A stretch of DNA of 31,626 nt from Lentisphaeria bacterium (GTDB lineage: Bacteria; Verrucomicrobiota; Lentisphaeria; Victivallales; Victivallaceae). Below are positions 15,546 to 23,759 of the stretch, one piece after another. The position numbers and the translations under genes are program-made. Each line of letters opens with the position of its first letter. The stretch's first letter is position 1. The notes beneath the pieces are model-generated. The model was not told where the DNA came from. It saw nothing but the letters and a program-made list of their open reading frames with translations, and ran no database searches. Location: NCBI GenBank assembly GCA_018265615.1, contig JABLYX010000055.1, positions 1 through 31,626 of the forward strand, given 5' to 3'.

Positions 15546-16442
15546 TTACAGGGATTTCCCCGTCAGCATCCGGTAAGCCTCGAGGTACTTCTCGGTGGTC
15601 TTGTTCACCACGTCGGCCGGCAATTGCGGGCCCGGCGCGGTCTTGTTCCAGTCGAGCGTCTCAAGGTAATCGCGCACATACTGCTTGTCGAGGCTGACCG
15701 GGCTCGTTCCGACCTTGTACTGATCGGCGGGCCAGAAACGGCTTGAATCCGGAGTCAGCACCTCATCGACGAGAATGATCTTTCCGTCAAGTTCACCGAA
15801 CTCGAACTTGGTATCCGCCACAATGATGCCGCGCTTTTCGGCATAATCACGGGCAGTGGTGTAAATCCTGAGGGAGAGGTCGCGCAGCGCAGCCGCCTTC
15901 TCTTCGCCGATCAGCTTTGCGACCTCTTCATAGGAGATCGCTTCGTCGTGGGCGCCGATTTCCGCCTTGGTCGACGGAGTGAAAAGCGGAGCATCGAGTT
16001 TCGAAGCCTGCTGATAGCCTTCACGCAGTTTGATGCCGGAGACGATGCCGCTCTTCTGATAATCCTTCCAGCCGCTGCCGACGAGGTAGCCGCGGACGAT
16101 GCACTCGACCGGCATGACTTTCGCCTTGCGGACGATCATCGACCGCCCCTGCAGATCTTTTGCGTACGCCGCCAGCTCCGGACGCGTCGTGACGTCGGCG
16201 GAAATCAGGTGGTTCGGAATATCGCGCATCAGGTCGAACCAGAAGAGAGAAATCTGCGTAAGGACCTCGCCCTTGCGCGGAACCCCGCACGGCATGACCA
16301 CATCGAACGCGCTGATCCGGTCGGTCGCCACGAAAAGCAGCGCGTCGCCGAGATCGTAAACGTCCCGCACCTTCCCCCGGTTAATCAGAGGAACGCCCGG
16401 AATCTCGGTCGAGAGCAGAGCTCCGTTCGCATCATACTGCAT
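15546..16442 (-). CDS. purC: Phosphoribosylaminoimidazole-succinocarboxamide synthase
   Basis: A 298-residue SAICAR synthetase: it joins aspartate to CAIR using ATP in step 8 of purine nucleotide synthesis, in the cytoplasm. Family signatures are GKVRDVYDLGDALLFVATDRISAFD (ATP and CAIR binding), VRGYLVGSGWKDYQKSG, and the second signature FEFGELDGKIILVDEVLTPDSSRFW. The length of about 300 fits the longer bacterial/yeast-like class rather than the 237-residue enterobacterial form. It starts 18 bp after the rplU stop with GGAAGG upstream, so the two are likely one transcript. A strong terminator follows. The pairing with a ribosomal protein gene is uncommon but both are growth-linked. Confidence 0.97.
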   Translation of the reverse strand: MQYDANGALLSTEIPGVPLINRGKVRDVYDLGDALLFVATDRISAFDVVMPCGVPRKGEVLTQISLFWFDLMRDIPNHLISADVTTRPELAAYAKDLQGRSMIVRKAKVMPVECIVRGYLVGSGWKDYQKSGIVSGIKLREGYQQASKLDAPLFTPSTKAEIGAHDEAISYEEVAKLIGEEKAAALRDLSLRIYTTARDYAEKRGIIVADTKFEFGELDGKIILVDEVLTPDSSRFWPADQYKVGTSPVSLDKQYVRDYLETLDWNKTAPGPQLPADVVNKTTEKYLEAYRMLTGKSL

Positions 16443-16460
16443 GACGCACCTTCCTTCGGA

Positions 16461-16775
16461 TTATGCCTTGATTTCGCCGATTTCGACACGGGTCAGGCTC
16501 TGGCGATGGCCCTGCGTACGGCGGTAGCTTTTGCGGCGCTTCATCTTGAAGACGACGATTTTCTTGCCGCGGAACTGATCCTTGACCTCGGCCGAAACCG
16601 TCGCGCCCTCGAGCTTCGGGGTGCCGACATTGAGCTTGCCGCCTTCTTCGCCGACCGCGAGGACTTCCTCGAAGGTGACTTTGCCGCCGACTTCGATGTC
16701 GAGCTTTTCGATATCCACAATGTCGCCAGTTTTGACTTTCAGCTGCTTACCGCCGGTTTTGATGATCGCATACAT
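16461..16775 (-). CDS. rplU: 50S ribosomal protein L21
   Basis: A 104-residue protein of the normal L21 length. It begins MYAIIKTGGKQLKVKTGDIV and has the conserved FKMKRRKSYRRTQGHRQSLT region that contacts 23S rRNA, ending in the usual VEIGEIKA-like tail. AAGGAG lies 9 bp before the ATG. In most bacteria rpmA (L27) follows directly; here purC does, and no L27 gene is in the window on this side, so the usual rplU-rpmA pair has been split. Confidence 0.97.
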   Translation of the reverse strand: MYAIIKTGGKQLKVKTGDIVDIEKLDIEVGGKVTFEEVLAVGEEGGKLNVGTPKLEGATVSAEVKDQFRGKKIVVFKMKRRKSYRRTQGHRQSLTRVEIGEIKA

Positions 16776-16835
16776 CTTATGGTACTCCTTTGAGTTATCT
16801 GTAAATATCCGATTTCAACTTACATACATCCGGTT

Positions 16836-16863
16836 AATATAATCCCGTTTCATTATTTTGCAA
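16836..16863 (-). promoter_or_regulatory. Candidate rplU promoter
   Basis: On the minus strand TTGCAA (16863-16858), a 16-bp spacer and TATATT (16841-16836), about 60 bp upstream of the rplU start. The -35 box overlaps the last codons of the glycosyltransferase gene. Confidence 0.45.
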
Positions 16864-17590
16864 GCATGATTCTCGGCAGATTCTTGATTAACTTCAGAAA
16901 ATATTCGGTTTTGGCTTTCAGCGGAAGCTGCCCGTACCGGAGCTTGACCCGCAGCTCGTCGCGCAGGCATGCGGCGATGTTCCGGTCCGACAGGCCGCCT
17001 TCGCGGTAGAAGGCGATTTTCTCCGGGACATAGATCACGTCGAGCCCGAATTTGTTGACTGCACGGTACATGAAGTCGTAGTCCCCGAGCAGGCGGAACG
17101 AGGCGTCGTAAACGCCGATATGCTCATAGACGCGCCGCGGCACGAACATCGACGGATGCGGCGCAAACGCCCCGCGAAAACGGTTCTCCGGGCGGAAGCC
17201 CCGGATGCGCCCCTGTTTCTGGTAGACCACGTCGCCCCAGAAGATCGAATTGCCGAGATCGCGCCCCGCGAAGCTTTCCGCGACCAGCGCCAGGGCGCCG
17301 GGATAATACCGGTCGCCGGAGTTGATGATCCCGATCACGTCGCCGGTCGCCCGGGCGATGCCTTTGTTCATCGCGTCATAGATGCCGCGGTCCGGTTCGC
17401 AGACGAAGCAGCCGAGGTGGTCGCGGCGTTTTTCGATTTCCGCGACGGTCCCGTCGGTGGAGGCGCCGTCGATCACGATATATTCCAGCTCCGGATATCC
17501 CTGGTTCAGCACGGAGTCCATCGTCCCGCCGATCTGCGAAACATTGTTCCGCACAATGGTCACGACCGAAATTTTCACTTTGTCCTCCAT
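16853..17590 (-). CDS. Family 2 glycosyltransferase
   Basis: A 245-residue GT-A-fold glycosyltransferase. It starts with ISVVTIVRNNVSQIGGTMDSVLNQ, has the nucleotide-binding EYIVIDGASTDGT motif, the GIYDAMNKGIARATGDVIGIINSGD segment with the metal-binding region (SGD in place of DxD), and HPSMFVPRRVYEHIGVYDASFRLLGDYDF with the ED-like acceptor-side acid. It moves a sugar from a nucleotide donor to an acceptor, probably in cell-envelope or exopolysaccharide synthesis, resembling WcaA/colanic-type enzymes. There are no membrane helices. It stands alone, divergent from the gene at 17709. The start at 17590 has no strong Shine-Dalgarno. Donor and acceptor unknown. Confidence 0.9.
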   Translation of the reverse strand: MEDKVKISVVTIVRNNVSQIGGTMDSVLNQGYPELEYIVIDGASTDGTVAEIEKRRDHLGCFVCEPDRGIYDAMNKGIARATGDVIGIINSGDRYYPGALALVAESFAGRDLGNSIFWGDVVYQKQGRIRGFRPENRFRGAFAPHPSMFVPRRVYEHIGVYDASFRLLGDYDFMYRAVNKFGLDVIYVPEKIAFYREGGLSDRNIAACLRDELRVKLRYGQLPLKAKTEYFLKLIKNLPRIMLAK

Positions 17591-17642
17591 GGATTAAACG
17601 ACAGAACATACACGCCGAACCGCTTTTTTTCAACCGCCGGAT

Positions 17643-17671
17643 TTGACTTTTCATAAAAACACGGTTAGTTT
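17643..17671 (+). promoter_or_regulatory. Candidate promoter of the 17709 gene
   Basis: TTGACT (17643-17648), a 17-bp spacer and TAGTTT (17666-17671), 38 bp before the start. The -35 is good, the -10 weak, which fits a regulated promoter. Confidence 0.4.
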
Positions 17672-17708
17672 ATCTCCAACCGAAAACTCATCACCAAGGA
17701 GGAGAATG

Positions 17709-18236
17709 ATGAAATTTCTGACCACGACCCTGTTCGGAGCCATGCTGCTCGGAAGCGTCGCCGCAAGCGCCGGCGACATTTACGATAACATGCTCGGTTC
17801 GCAGGAAGCGGTTGCGAAGTGGAGAAACGCGAAGGCCATGACGTTCCTGCCGGCCGGCGGCCCCGAGAGCGACGAAAGCGCCGTCAAAATCACCGCGACC
17901 GACGCGGCGAAGGGCGCCATGGTGCAGTTCCCGGTGGACATCAGCAAAGTTCGCGGCAAGGCATTGAAGCTCACCGCCAAAATCAAGGGCGAAGACATCT
18001 CCGTTCCGCCGAAACCGTATCTCGGCGTCAAGATGATGCTCACGGTCACGGGCGCCGACGGCAAGGTGAACTACCCTGACGTGCAGCCCAAGCTGACCGG
18101 AACCTTCGGCTGGCGCGAGGTCAGGACCCTGGCGACGATCCCGGCCGATGCGAAGTCCGTGGTCATTTCGATCGGGCTGCAGAACTCTTCGGGCACGATC
18201 TACTTCTCTGATCTCGAACTCGACGACGTGGACTGA
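17709..18236 (+). CDS. Small secreted beta-sandwich protein, unknown function
   Basis: A 175-residue protein with a clear signal peptide (KFLTTTLFGAMLLGSVAASAG, cleavage after the second Ala-Ser-Ala). The mature part alternates short strands (DESAVKITATD, GAMVQFPVDISKVRGKALKLTAKIKG, TFGWREVRTLATIPADAKSVVISIGLQNSSGTIYFSDLEL), the pattern of jelly-roll carbohydrate-binding modules; the GTIYFSDLEL ending is typical of CBM-like domains that end in a beta strand with D. It resembles, at low level, the domains in the 6003 and 12758 proteins. A perfect AAGGAGG lies 6 bp before this ATG; another ATG directly before it is too close. An SGNH hydrolase gene follows after 59 bp. Confidence 0.7.
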   Translation: MKFLTTTLFGAMLLGSVAASAGDIYDNMLGSQEAVAKWRNAKAMTFLPAGGPESDESAVKITATDAAKGAMVQFPVDISKVRGKALKLTAKIKGEDISVPPKPYLGVKMMLTVTGADGKVNYPDVQPKLTGTFGWREVRTLATIPADAKSVVISIGLQNSSGTIYFSDLELDDVD

Positions 18237-18295
18237 TCCGGGTTATCCGGGGCGCGGCCGACGGCAATTCCAACTCAACCGGCAGAGGGCGGCTT

Positions 18296-19555
18296 ATGAG
18301 ACTGCAGACAGTTCCGAATCTCCCCTGGACCCTTGAAGTGGAGGCGGTCGCCTCCCCCGGACGCGGCATCCGCAAAACCGTGCAGGCCGAACCGCCTGAC
18401 GCGGTGGAGGTCGTGAAGCTGCGCATTCCGGATTTTCCCGACTACGCCGAGGCGTGGGGCGGCTGGCAGCACGGCTTTCTGCTGCCGCAGCTTGCCGCCT
18501 CCGAATGCAGCGCGGCGGGCGCGCTCGACCCGGCTTCACTCCGTCTGGAGAGCGAATCCGGCGAGCTGTATGAATTCGGCAGGGATTACAGGGGCGACCT
18601 GAAATGGGGCTCGATCGGCCGGATCCCGCAAGGCCGGATCCCGGCCGGTGCGACGGTCCGCGCCTCCTACCGCTGTTTTCCGCAACGGCTCGACTCCGTG
18701 GTCCTGACGGCCTCCGGCGAACTGGAATACCGCCGGGGAATGCCGCATATGGCGACGCCGGAGCCGCCCGCTCTGCAATACGGGGAACGCCGGATCGGCA
18801 ATATTCATTTTCAGGGAAATCCGGACCGGCTCGACGAGTCGATGCTGTATCCGGTGCTCGAAGAGAAGTATCCGGAGGAAGAGTCCCCGCCCGGCACCGC
18901 CGCGCGGCTGCTGCCGAAGACGTATGCGAAGCTGGAGTCCGGCGAACCGCTGCGGATCCTCGCCTGGGGTGACAGCGTGACGGCGGGCTCCTACCTCGCT
19001 CAGGAAGAGCGCTGGCAGGAACAGACCGCCGCCCGCCTGCGGGAGCAATTCCCCGACGCCCGGATCGAGCTGCTCACCGCCGCCTGGGGCGGCCGCTGTT
19101 CCCGGAACTTCGTCGATGAACCGGCCGGGAGCCCGCATTGCTACCGGGAGCAGGTCCTCGGCCCCAGGCCGGATCTCATCATCTCGGAGTTCGTGAACGA
19201 TGCCGGGCTCCGGGAACCGGAATTCAGCAAACAGTATGAAGCGTTCCGCAGGGATTTCGAATCCATCAATGCCGAATGGCTGATCCTCGCGCCGCATTAC
19301 ATCCGGCCCGACTGGATGGAGCTCGACCGCCAGAAAGAGATTGACGACGATCCGCGCCCCTATGTCGGGCTGCTGCGTGATTTCGCGGCAAAACACGGAA
19401 TCGCACTGGCCGACGCATCAAAACGCTACGGCCGCCTCTGGAGGCAGGGAATTCCATACAATACGCTGATGGTAAACAACATCAACCACCCGAACCGGAA
19501 GGGCATGAAGCTTTTCGCCGATGCCGTCCTCGCCCTTTTCCAGACATTTGAATAA
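18296..19555 (+). CDS. SGNH/GDSL-type hydrolase with N-terminal domain
   Basis: A 419-residue protein. The first 200 residues form a beta-rich domain not seen to match a named family (LEVEAVASPGRGIRKTV, ATVRASYRCF). The SGNH domain follows: block I ILAWGDS227VTAG, block II LLTAAWGGR, block III ISEFVNDAG with the oxyanion Asn, and block V INH398PN. These esterases remove acyl or acetyl groups, often from sugars. No signal peptide is visible, so it likely acts in the cytoplasm, unlike its exported neighbour. At the usual position of the catalytic Asp, three residues before His398, there is Asn395. It shares a transcript with the upstream gene, and a terminator follows at once. Confidence 0.82.
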   Translation: MRLQTVPNLPWTLEVEAVASPGRGIRKTVQAEPPDAVEVVKLRIPDFPDYAEAWGGWQHGFLLPQLAASECSAAGALDPASLRLESESGELYEFGRDYRGDLKWGSIGRIPQGRIPAGATVRASYRCFPQRLDSVVLTASGELEYRRGMPHMATPEPPALQYGERRIGNIHFQGNPDRLDESMLYPVLEEKYPEEESPPGTAARLLPKTYAKLESGEPLRILAWGDSVTAGSYLAQEERWQEQTAARLREQFPDARIELLTAAWGGRCSRNFVDEPAGSPHCYREQVLGPRPDLIISEFVNDAGLREPEFSKQYEAFRRDFESINAEWLILAPHYIRPDWMELDRQKEIDDDPRPYVGLLRDFAAKHGIALADASKRYGRLWRQGIPYNTLMVNNINHPNRKGMKLFADAVLALFQTFE

Positions 19556-19594
19556 AAAAACAGCGGCCGTTGTTTCCGGCGGCCGCTGCTTTTT
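19554..19594. terminator. Bidirectional terminator between convergent genes
   Basis: CAGCGGCCG (19561-19569) and CGGCCGCTG (19580-19588) form a 9-bp GC-rich stem with a 10-nt loop. A T-run follows on the plus strand (19590-19594) and seven A precede it, which are the T-run for the minus strand. It serves both the SGNH hydrolase and the APC transporter. Confidence 0.9.
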
Positions 19595-19607
19595 CTTCCG
19601 GCACTGA

Positions 19608-21047
19608 TCAGCTTTTTACAGCCGCCTTCGTCTCCGCGGCGGCCGCTTTCGCATCCTTCTTCATATAGAAGTGGTAGCAGAGGAGCGGCAGCGTGACGAA
19701 GAACGCCATTCCGAACAGCAGGAACGCGATGTAGAGGAAACTCGCCTCCGCTCCCTTCACACGGACCCCCTCCGTCGGAATGAACCCGACCAGAATCGCG
19801 GCGAAAGCGGTCAGAAACGCGATGCCCGCAACGATCCATACGCCGGGCTTCCCCCCGGGGATCCGGTACGGGCGCGCCTTGTCCGGCTGCGAATAGCGCA
19901 GGCGGATCACCGCCGCGAACATCAGGATGTACATGATCATGTAAAGCTGCGCGGTCAGCGCAGCCATCAGGATGAACGCGCCGTTGATCGTCGGCATGAA
20001 GAGCACCGCCGTCGCCAGCAGCGACGAGAGCGTCGCCTGAAGAATCAGGATCCGGGCCGGCATGCCGCTTTTATTGCGCTGCTGCCAGAACTTCGGCAGA
20101 TACCCCTCTTTCGCGACCTCGAGCATACCCTTCGACGGACCGAGCACCCAGGTCACGACCATCGTAAGCGCCCCGTAGGCGAGCAGGATGCTGACGACCG
20201 GCGTGAGCCACGACAGGTGGAAGATCGAGAACATCCGGTCAAACGCCTGGCAGACCCCGGCGGCAAGGCCGATGTTCTTCTCCGGAATCACAAGCGCAAT
20301 CGCCAGCGCCCCGAGGATCGAAAGCACGATCACCAGCGCGGTCGCGATGAAGATCGCTTTCGGAAACTGCTTCGCCGGATTCCTCATCTCGGTCACGTGA
20401 ATGCCGGACATTTCCATGCCGGAAAGCGCAACCATCATGTTGGTCAGCAGAATCAGCTGTCCGAGGTTGCCGAGCGACGGAACCAGCTTGCCGGGCGAAA
20501 ACTGGATCACCGGCGCATTGCCCGCGGCGAAGTACCAGATCGCCAGGGCAACGATAAGCACGCCCGGAATCACGGTCCCGAGCATTGCTCCGGAACTGCT
20601 CAGGAAGGCCGACAGCTTCACGCCGTGAAAGTTCAGCCACGTCGACAGCCAGAGCGTCACGATAATCGCCGCGAATACGAACCACTTGTTCCCCGCAAGG
20701 TCAGGCATGCCGAACGCATATGCGAGCGCCGCCGCGACGAAGGTCAGCACCATCGGGAACCATGGCAGATTCTCGACCCACTGCATGAAGATCGCCACGA
20801 ACCCCCACTTCGGCCCGAACGCCTGCTTGACCCAGAGATACACGCCGCCGTCCTCGGGCCAGCCCGAGGCGAGCTCGGCGGAGACGAGCGCCGACGGGAC
20901 GAAAAAGCAGATCGCCGCCGCCGTGATGTAGAAGATGATGCTGTAGCCGTAATCCGCCTGCGTCGGCAGATTGCGCAGCGACAGGACGGCCGCGACCGTC
21001 AGCATGGTCATGGTGAAAACACTCATGCCTTTGTTTGCCGTTGCCAT
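19608..21047 (-). CDS. APC-family amino acid antiporter
   Basis: A 479-residue inner-membrane protein with about 12 hydrophobic segments, of the amino acid-polyamine-organocation superfamily and closest in feel to the GadC/AdiC-type antiporters. It shows an early LSLRNLPTQADYGYSIIFY segment, FVPSALVSAELASGWPEDGGVYLWVKQAFG in helix 2-3, and LSGMEMSGIHVTEMRNPAKQFPKAI, the conserved E-rich loop after helix 6. It likely swaps an external amino acid for the amine made by the decarboxylase encoded 26 bp upstream, exporting protons' worth of charge under acid stress. GGGAGGT lies before the ATG. The C-terminal tail is Lys/Ala-rich. Substrate follows that of the decarboxylase and is not settled by sequence alone. 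Confidence 0.88.
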   Translation of the reverse strand: MATANKGMSVFTMTMLTVAAVLSLRNLPTQADYGYSIIFYITAAAICFFVPSALVSAELASGWPEDGGVYLWVKQAFGPKWGFVAIFMQWVENLPWFPMVLTFVAAALAYAFGMPDLAGNKWFVFAAIIVTLWLSTWLNFHGVKLSAFLSSSGAMLGTVIPGVLIVALAIWYFAAGNAPVIQFSPGKLVPSLGNLGQLILLTNMMVALSGMEMSGIHVTEMRNPAKQFPKAIFIATALVIVLSILGALAIALVIPEKNIGLAAGVCQAFDRMFSIFHLSWLTPVVSILLAYGALTMVVTWVLGPSKGMLEVAKEGYLPKFWQQRNKSGMPARILILQATLSSLLATAVLFMPTINGAFILMAALTAQLYMIMYILMFAAVIRLRYSQPDKARPYRIPGGKPGVWIVAGIAFLTAFAAILVGFIPTEGVRVKGAEASFLYIAFLLFGMAFFVTLPLLCYHFYMKKDAKAAAAETKAAVKS

Positions 21048-21073
21048 GATTTACCTCCCGGGTTGAGTACCGT

Positions 21074-23374
21074 TTATTTCGCTTTGATGCACATGGTCCT
21101 GAAGCTGACGCGGCCGTTCCGCGCCTCCCGCTCGACGCCATGGATATCCCCCTCGTACCCCGGGAATTCATTTTCGAAATCCTCGCGGGTTTTCAGGTAG
21201 TCGTAGATCGGCTTCGCCTTCGCGTTGAGCTTCTCGCCGCCCATGATGATCGGAATGCCGGGCGGGTACGGGACCATCATCACCGCGGGAATCCGGTCCA
21301 TCATGTCGTCGAGGAACACGAATTCGACGTTGCGGCGCACGACCTCATGGTAAGCGTCGGCGGGCTTCAGCGCCTGGTCAGGAATCACCTCGAAGGCGCG
21401 CTGCATCTTGCCGAGCATGTCGTGCTCCTTCAGGTAGTTGTGCATATTCTGCGCGTGATCCCCGAGGCCGACCCCGTCGTAACGCTCCGGATGCGCGGCG
21501 ACAAGCTCCGGGAAGATTTCCGCGAGCGGCGCATTGCCGTCACAGTCGCGCTTGAACTGCAGCAGGGCCGCGAGCAGCGTCCCCTGCTTCGCCCGGGTCG
21601 TGCCGAGCGAATTCAGCATCAGAAACGAATAATAGTCGGTCTTCTCGCAGACGATGTTGTGGTCGATGAGGTAGTTCGTCACGATCGACGCGGGGATGCC
21701 GGTTTCCTGCATGGTTCCGTCGTCCGCGATGCCGGGCGTGGTGAAGGTCAGCTTGATCGGGTCGAGCATGACATAGTTCTCTTCGATGTCGTCGAACCCG
21801 TGCCAGTTGTTGCCCCGGCTCATGACCCACGGCTCCTGGTGCGTCGCGAGATATTCCGCGTCGGCGTCGCAGAAATCGGTTTTCTTTCCGTCAACCTCCA
21901 CCGTGCGCGGCTGCCACATGTCGAAGAACCAATCGCGCTTCGCCGCGAATTCACGGGCGAGCGAGGCGGTCCTGCGGCGCAGCTGGACGGCTTCGAGGAT
22001 GATGTCCTGCATCATGATTTCCCCGTTGTCCTGCATCATCCGCGTCGCGACATCGAGCGAGGCGATCATGTTGTACTGCGGCGAAGTCGAACCGTGCATC
22101 ATATAGGATTCGTTGAATTCATCCGGGTCGATCTTGACGGAACCGCCGTTTTTGATATGCAGCATGGAAGCCTGTGAAAACGCGGTCAGCAGCTTGTGGG
22201 TGGACTGCGAGCAGAACACCGGCGGATCCCCGGACTCCGCCTTTCCCGGCGTCATGCCGTAATGGTTCCGGTACATCGGGCTGAAGCAGGCGTAGGCGTA
22301 CCACGCCTCGTCGAAGTGCAAATTTTCGACGCTCTTCTCAAGCTGTTTCCTGATGGTCGTGACATTGTAGCAGACGCCGTCATAGGTCGAGTTCGTGAGC
22401 GCCGACATCCTGACCGGATCCTGCCTGCGCCCGTCCGGAATCAGCGTGCTTGCGCCGACCTTCGCCCGGATCGATTCGGGCGTGAACTCCGAGAGGCGGA
22501 CGGGACCGATGATCCCGCGCCCGTTCCGGCGCGGAATCATGTAGACCGGAACCGCCTCGGTGATGACCATCGCGTAATTCAGCGACTTGTGGCAGTTGCG
22601 GTCGACGAATGCGATGTCGCCGGGCAGCACCTGGCTGCGCCAGACGATCTGATTCACGGTCGAGGTGCCGTTCAGCACATAATAGGTCTGGTCGGCGCCG
22701 AAAGCGCGGGCGGAGTTCCGCTCCGCATCCCCGACGACCCCCTCGTGGTCGAGCAGCGAGCCGAGCTCCGGAACCGAAATCGAGAGGTCGGAGCGAAAAA
22801 CGTTTTCGCCGAAGTATTTATAGAACGCGACACCGGCCGGGCTCCGCAGGAACCCCTGTCCGCCGAGATGCCCCGGCGTATGCCAGGCGTATTTGTACTT
22901 TTCGGCGTACTTGACCATCTCGCCGAAGAACGGCGGGAGAATCCCCTCCATGTACGTGTCGACGAGGCCGGCGACGCGGCCGGCGAGGAACGGAATCGTA
23001 TCGGCGGTCTTCCAGAGGCAGCTGGTGATCTGCTCGAGGATTTCCGCAGTCAGGTTCTCGGTTTCCAGGCGGTCGGTCAGCAGGATGACCGGAATGGAGC
23101 TGTTGCGCCGCCGGATCAGGCCGACGAACGTCTCCGGCGCCATCTCCTCGGCCCCCTCCTCCGGAATATCCCAGTCGGTCACAACGCAGCCGAGATCGGC
23201 GCGCGACAGGAAAATCTCGAGCGCATCCTCGTAGGAGCCCGACGGGATGACGGCGCATTCCTGCGCGCCTTCGAGTTCACGGATAAGCTCCCGCAGCCGG
23301 AACGCATCGTCGCTCTCCGCGCTGAACTGTTTCGACACCAGCAGAATCGGCCATTGTGTTCGTTCGTTCTTCAT
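21074..23374 (-). CDS. Inducible arginine/lysine/ornithine decarboxylase (AdiA/CadA type)
   Basis: A 766-residue PLP enzyme of the large fold-type I group. Residues 1-130 form the response-regulator-like wing domain (SYEDALEIFLSRADLGCVVTDWDIP), then the PLP core with WHTPGHLGGQGF, LGSLLDHEGVVGDAERNSARAFGADQTYYVLNGTS, VDRNCHKSLN, LHFDEAWYAYACF and the Schiff-base lysine K394 in QSTHKLLTAFSQAS. The C-terminal domain ends with VPYPPGIPIIMGGE and FPGYEGDIHGVE. Length and features such as MLDPIKLTF lean toward biodegradative arginine decarboxylase AdiA, while the STHK region also resembles CadA, so the substrate is left open. It removes CO2 and consumes a proton, giving acid resistance together with the antiporter behind it. 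GGGGAG is before the ATG. Confidence 0.93.
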   Translation of the reverse strand: MKNERTQWPILLVSKQFSAESDDAFRLRELIRELEGAQECAVIPSGSYEDALEIFLSRADLGCVVTDWDIPEEGAEEMAPETFVGLIRRRNSSIPVILLTDRLETENLTAEILEQITSCLWKTADTIPFLAGRVAGLVDTYMEGILPPFFGEMVKYAEKYKYAWHTPGHLGGQGFLRSPAGVAFYKYFGENVFRSDLSISVPELGSLLDHEGVVGDAERNSARAFGADQTYYVLNGTSTVNQIVWRSQVLPGDIAFVDRNCHKSLNYAMVITEAVPVYMIPRRNGRGIIGPVRLSEFTPESIRAKVGASTLIPDGRRQDPVRMSALTNSTYDGVCYNVTTIRKQLEKSVENLHFDEAWYAYACFSPMYRNHYGMTPGKAESGDPPVFCSQSTHKLLTAFSQASMLHIKNGGSVKIDPDEFNESYMMHGSTSPQYNMIASLDVATRMMQDNGEIMMQDIILEAVQLRRRTASLAREFAAKRDWFFDMWQPRTVEVDGKKTDFCDADAEYLATHQEPWVMSRGNNWHGFDDIEENYVMLDPIKLTFTTPGIADDGTMQETGIPASIVTNYLIDHNIVCEKTDYYSFLMLNSLGTTRAKQGTLLAALLQFKRDCDGNAPLAEIFPELVAAHPERYDGVGLGDHAQNMHNYLKEHDMLGKMQRAFEVIPDQALKPADAYHEVVRRNVEFVFLDDMMDRIPAVMMVPYPPGIPIIMGGEKLNAKAKPIYDYLKTREDFENEFPGYEGDIHGVEREARNGRVSFRTMCIKAK

Positions 23375-23759
23375 TGTTTACTCCCCTTCTTTTATGGAAC
23401 TGCGAAACGGGGGCCGGCTCCACTCCGGACGCCCCGAACGATGCGGCGCTTCATGAAAACAAAGACCGCAATTACCCAATTTCTTCCTTCTCCACATTAC
23501 CCATACCACGGACAGCCCGGACTTTCAAGGCGAAACAGCAGGAAAATCAAAAGAAAAAGTTAAGAGTTATAAACTGTTTTCACGTGTTGATGATAAAATA
23601 TTTGTATGCATGCAAAAACAGAACCGTTCCGGGCCCGGCGTCCCTGTTTTCGCAGGAGCAGCCGGATGCCCGCGGTTTTTTTACGATTTTTTTTCGCGAA
23701 TCGCTTGCGGAAATACAATAATATGGTATAATTAATATAAACCAACCAGAGAAAGATCG
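23375..23759. promoter_or_regulatory. Divergent control region of decarboxylase and IclR gene
   Basis: No gene is seen in these 385 bp. The part near the decarboxylase is GC-rich; the part from about 23560 on is AT-rich with a good plus-strand promoter at 23705-23732. I see small palindromes (CACGTG at 23581, TGCATGCA near 23607) of the size of regulator sites but no evidence for use. No convincing decarboxylase promoter was found. Confidence 0.5.
23705..23732 (+). promoter_or_regulatory. Promoter of the IclR-family regulator
   Basis: TTGCGG (23705-23710), a 16-bp spacer and a consensus TATAAT (23727-23732), 27 bp upstream of the start. The GGTATAATTA around the -10 is the same as in the LacI promoter at 4921-4930. 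Confidence 0.6.

Noticed and set aside
19671..21200. A 509-residue plus-strand open frame across the APC transporter gene.
   Set aside because: It is very rich in Arg, Asp and His, the usual product of reading a membrane protein gene backwards, and crosses the gap into the decarboxylase gene.
23580..23616. Small palindromes CACGTG and TGCATGCA in the IclR spacer.
   Set aside because: Six- to eight-base palindromes are common by chance and do not line up with either promoter.
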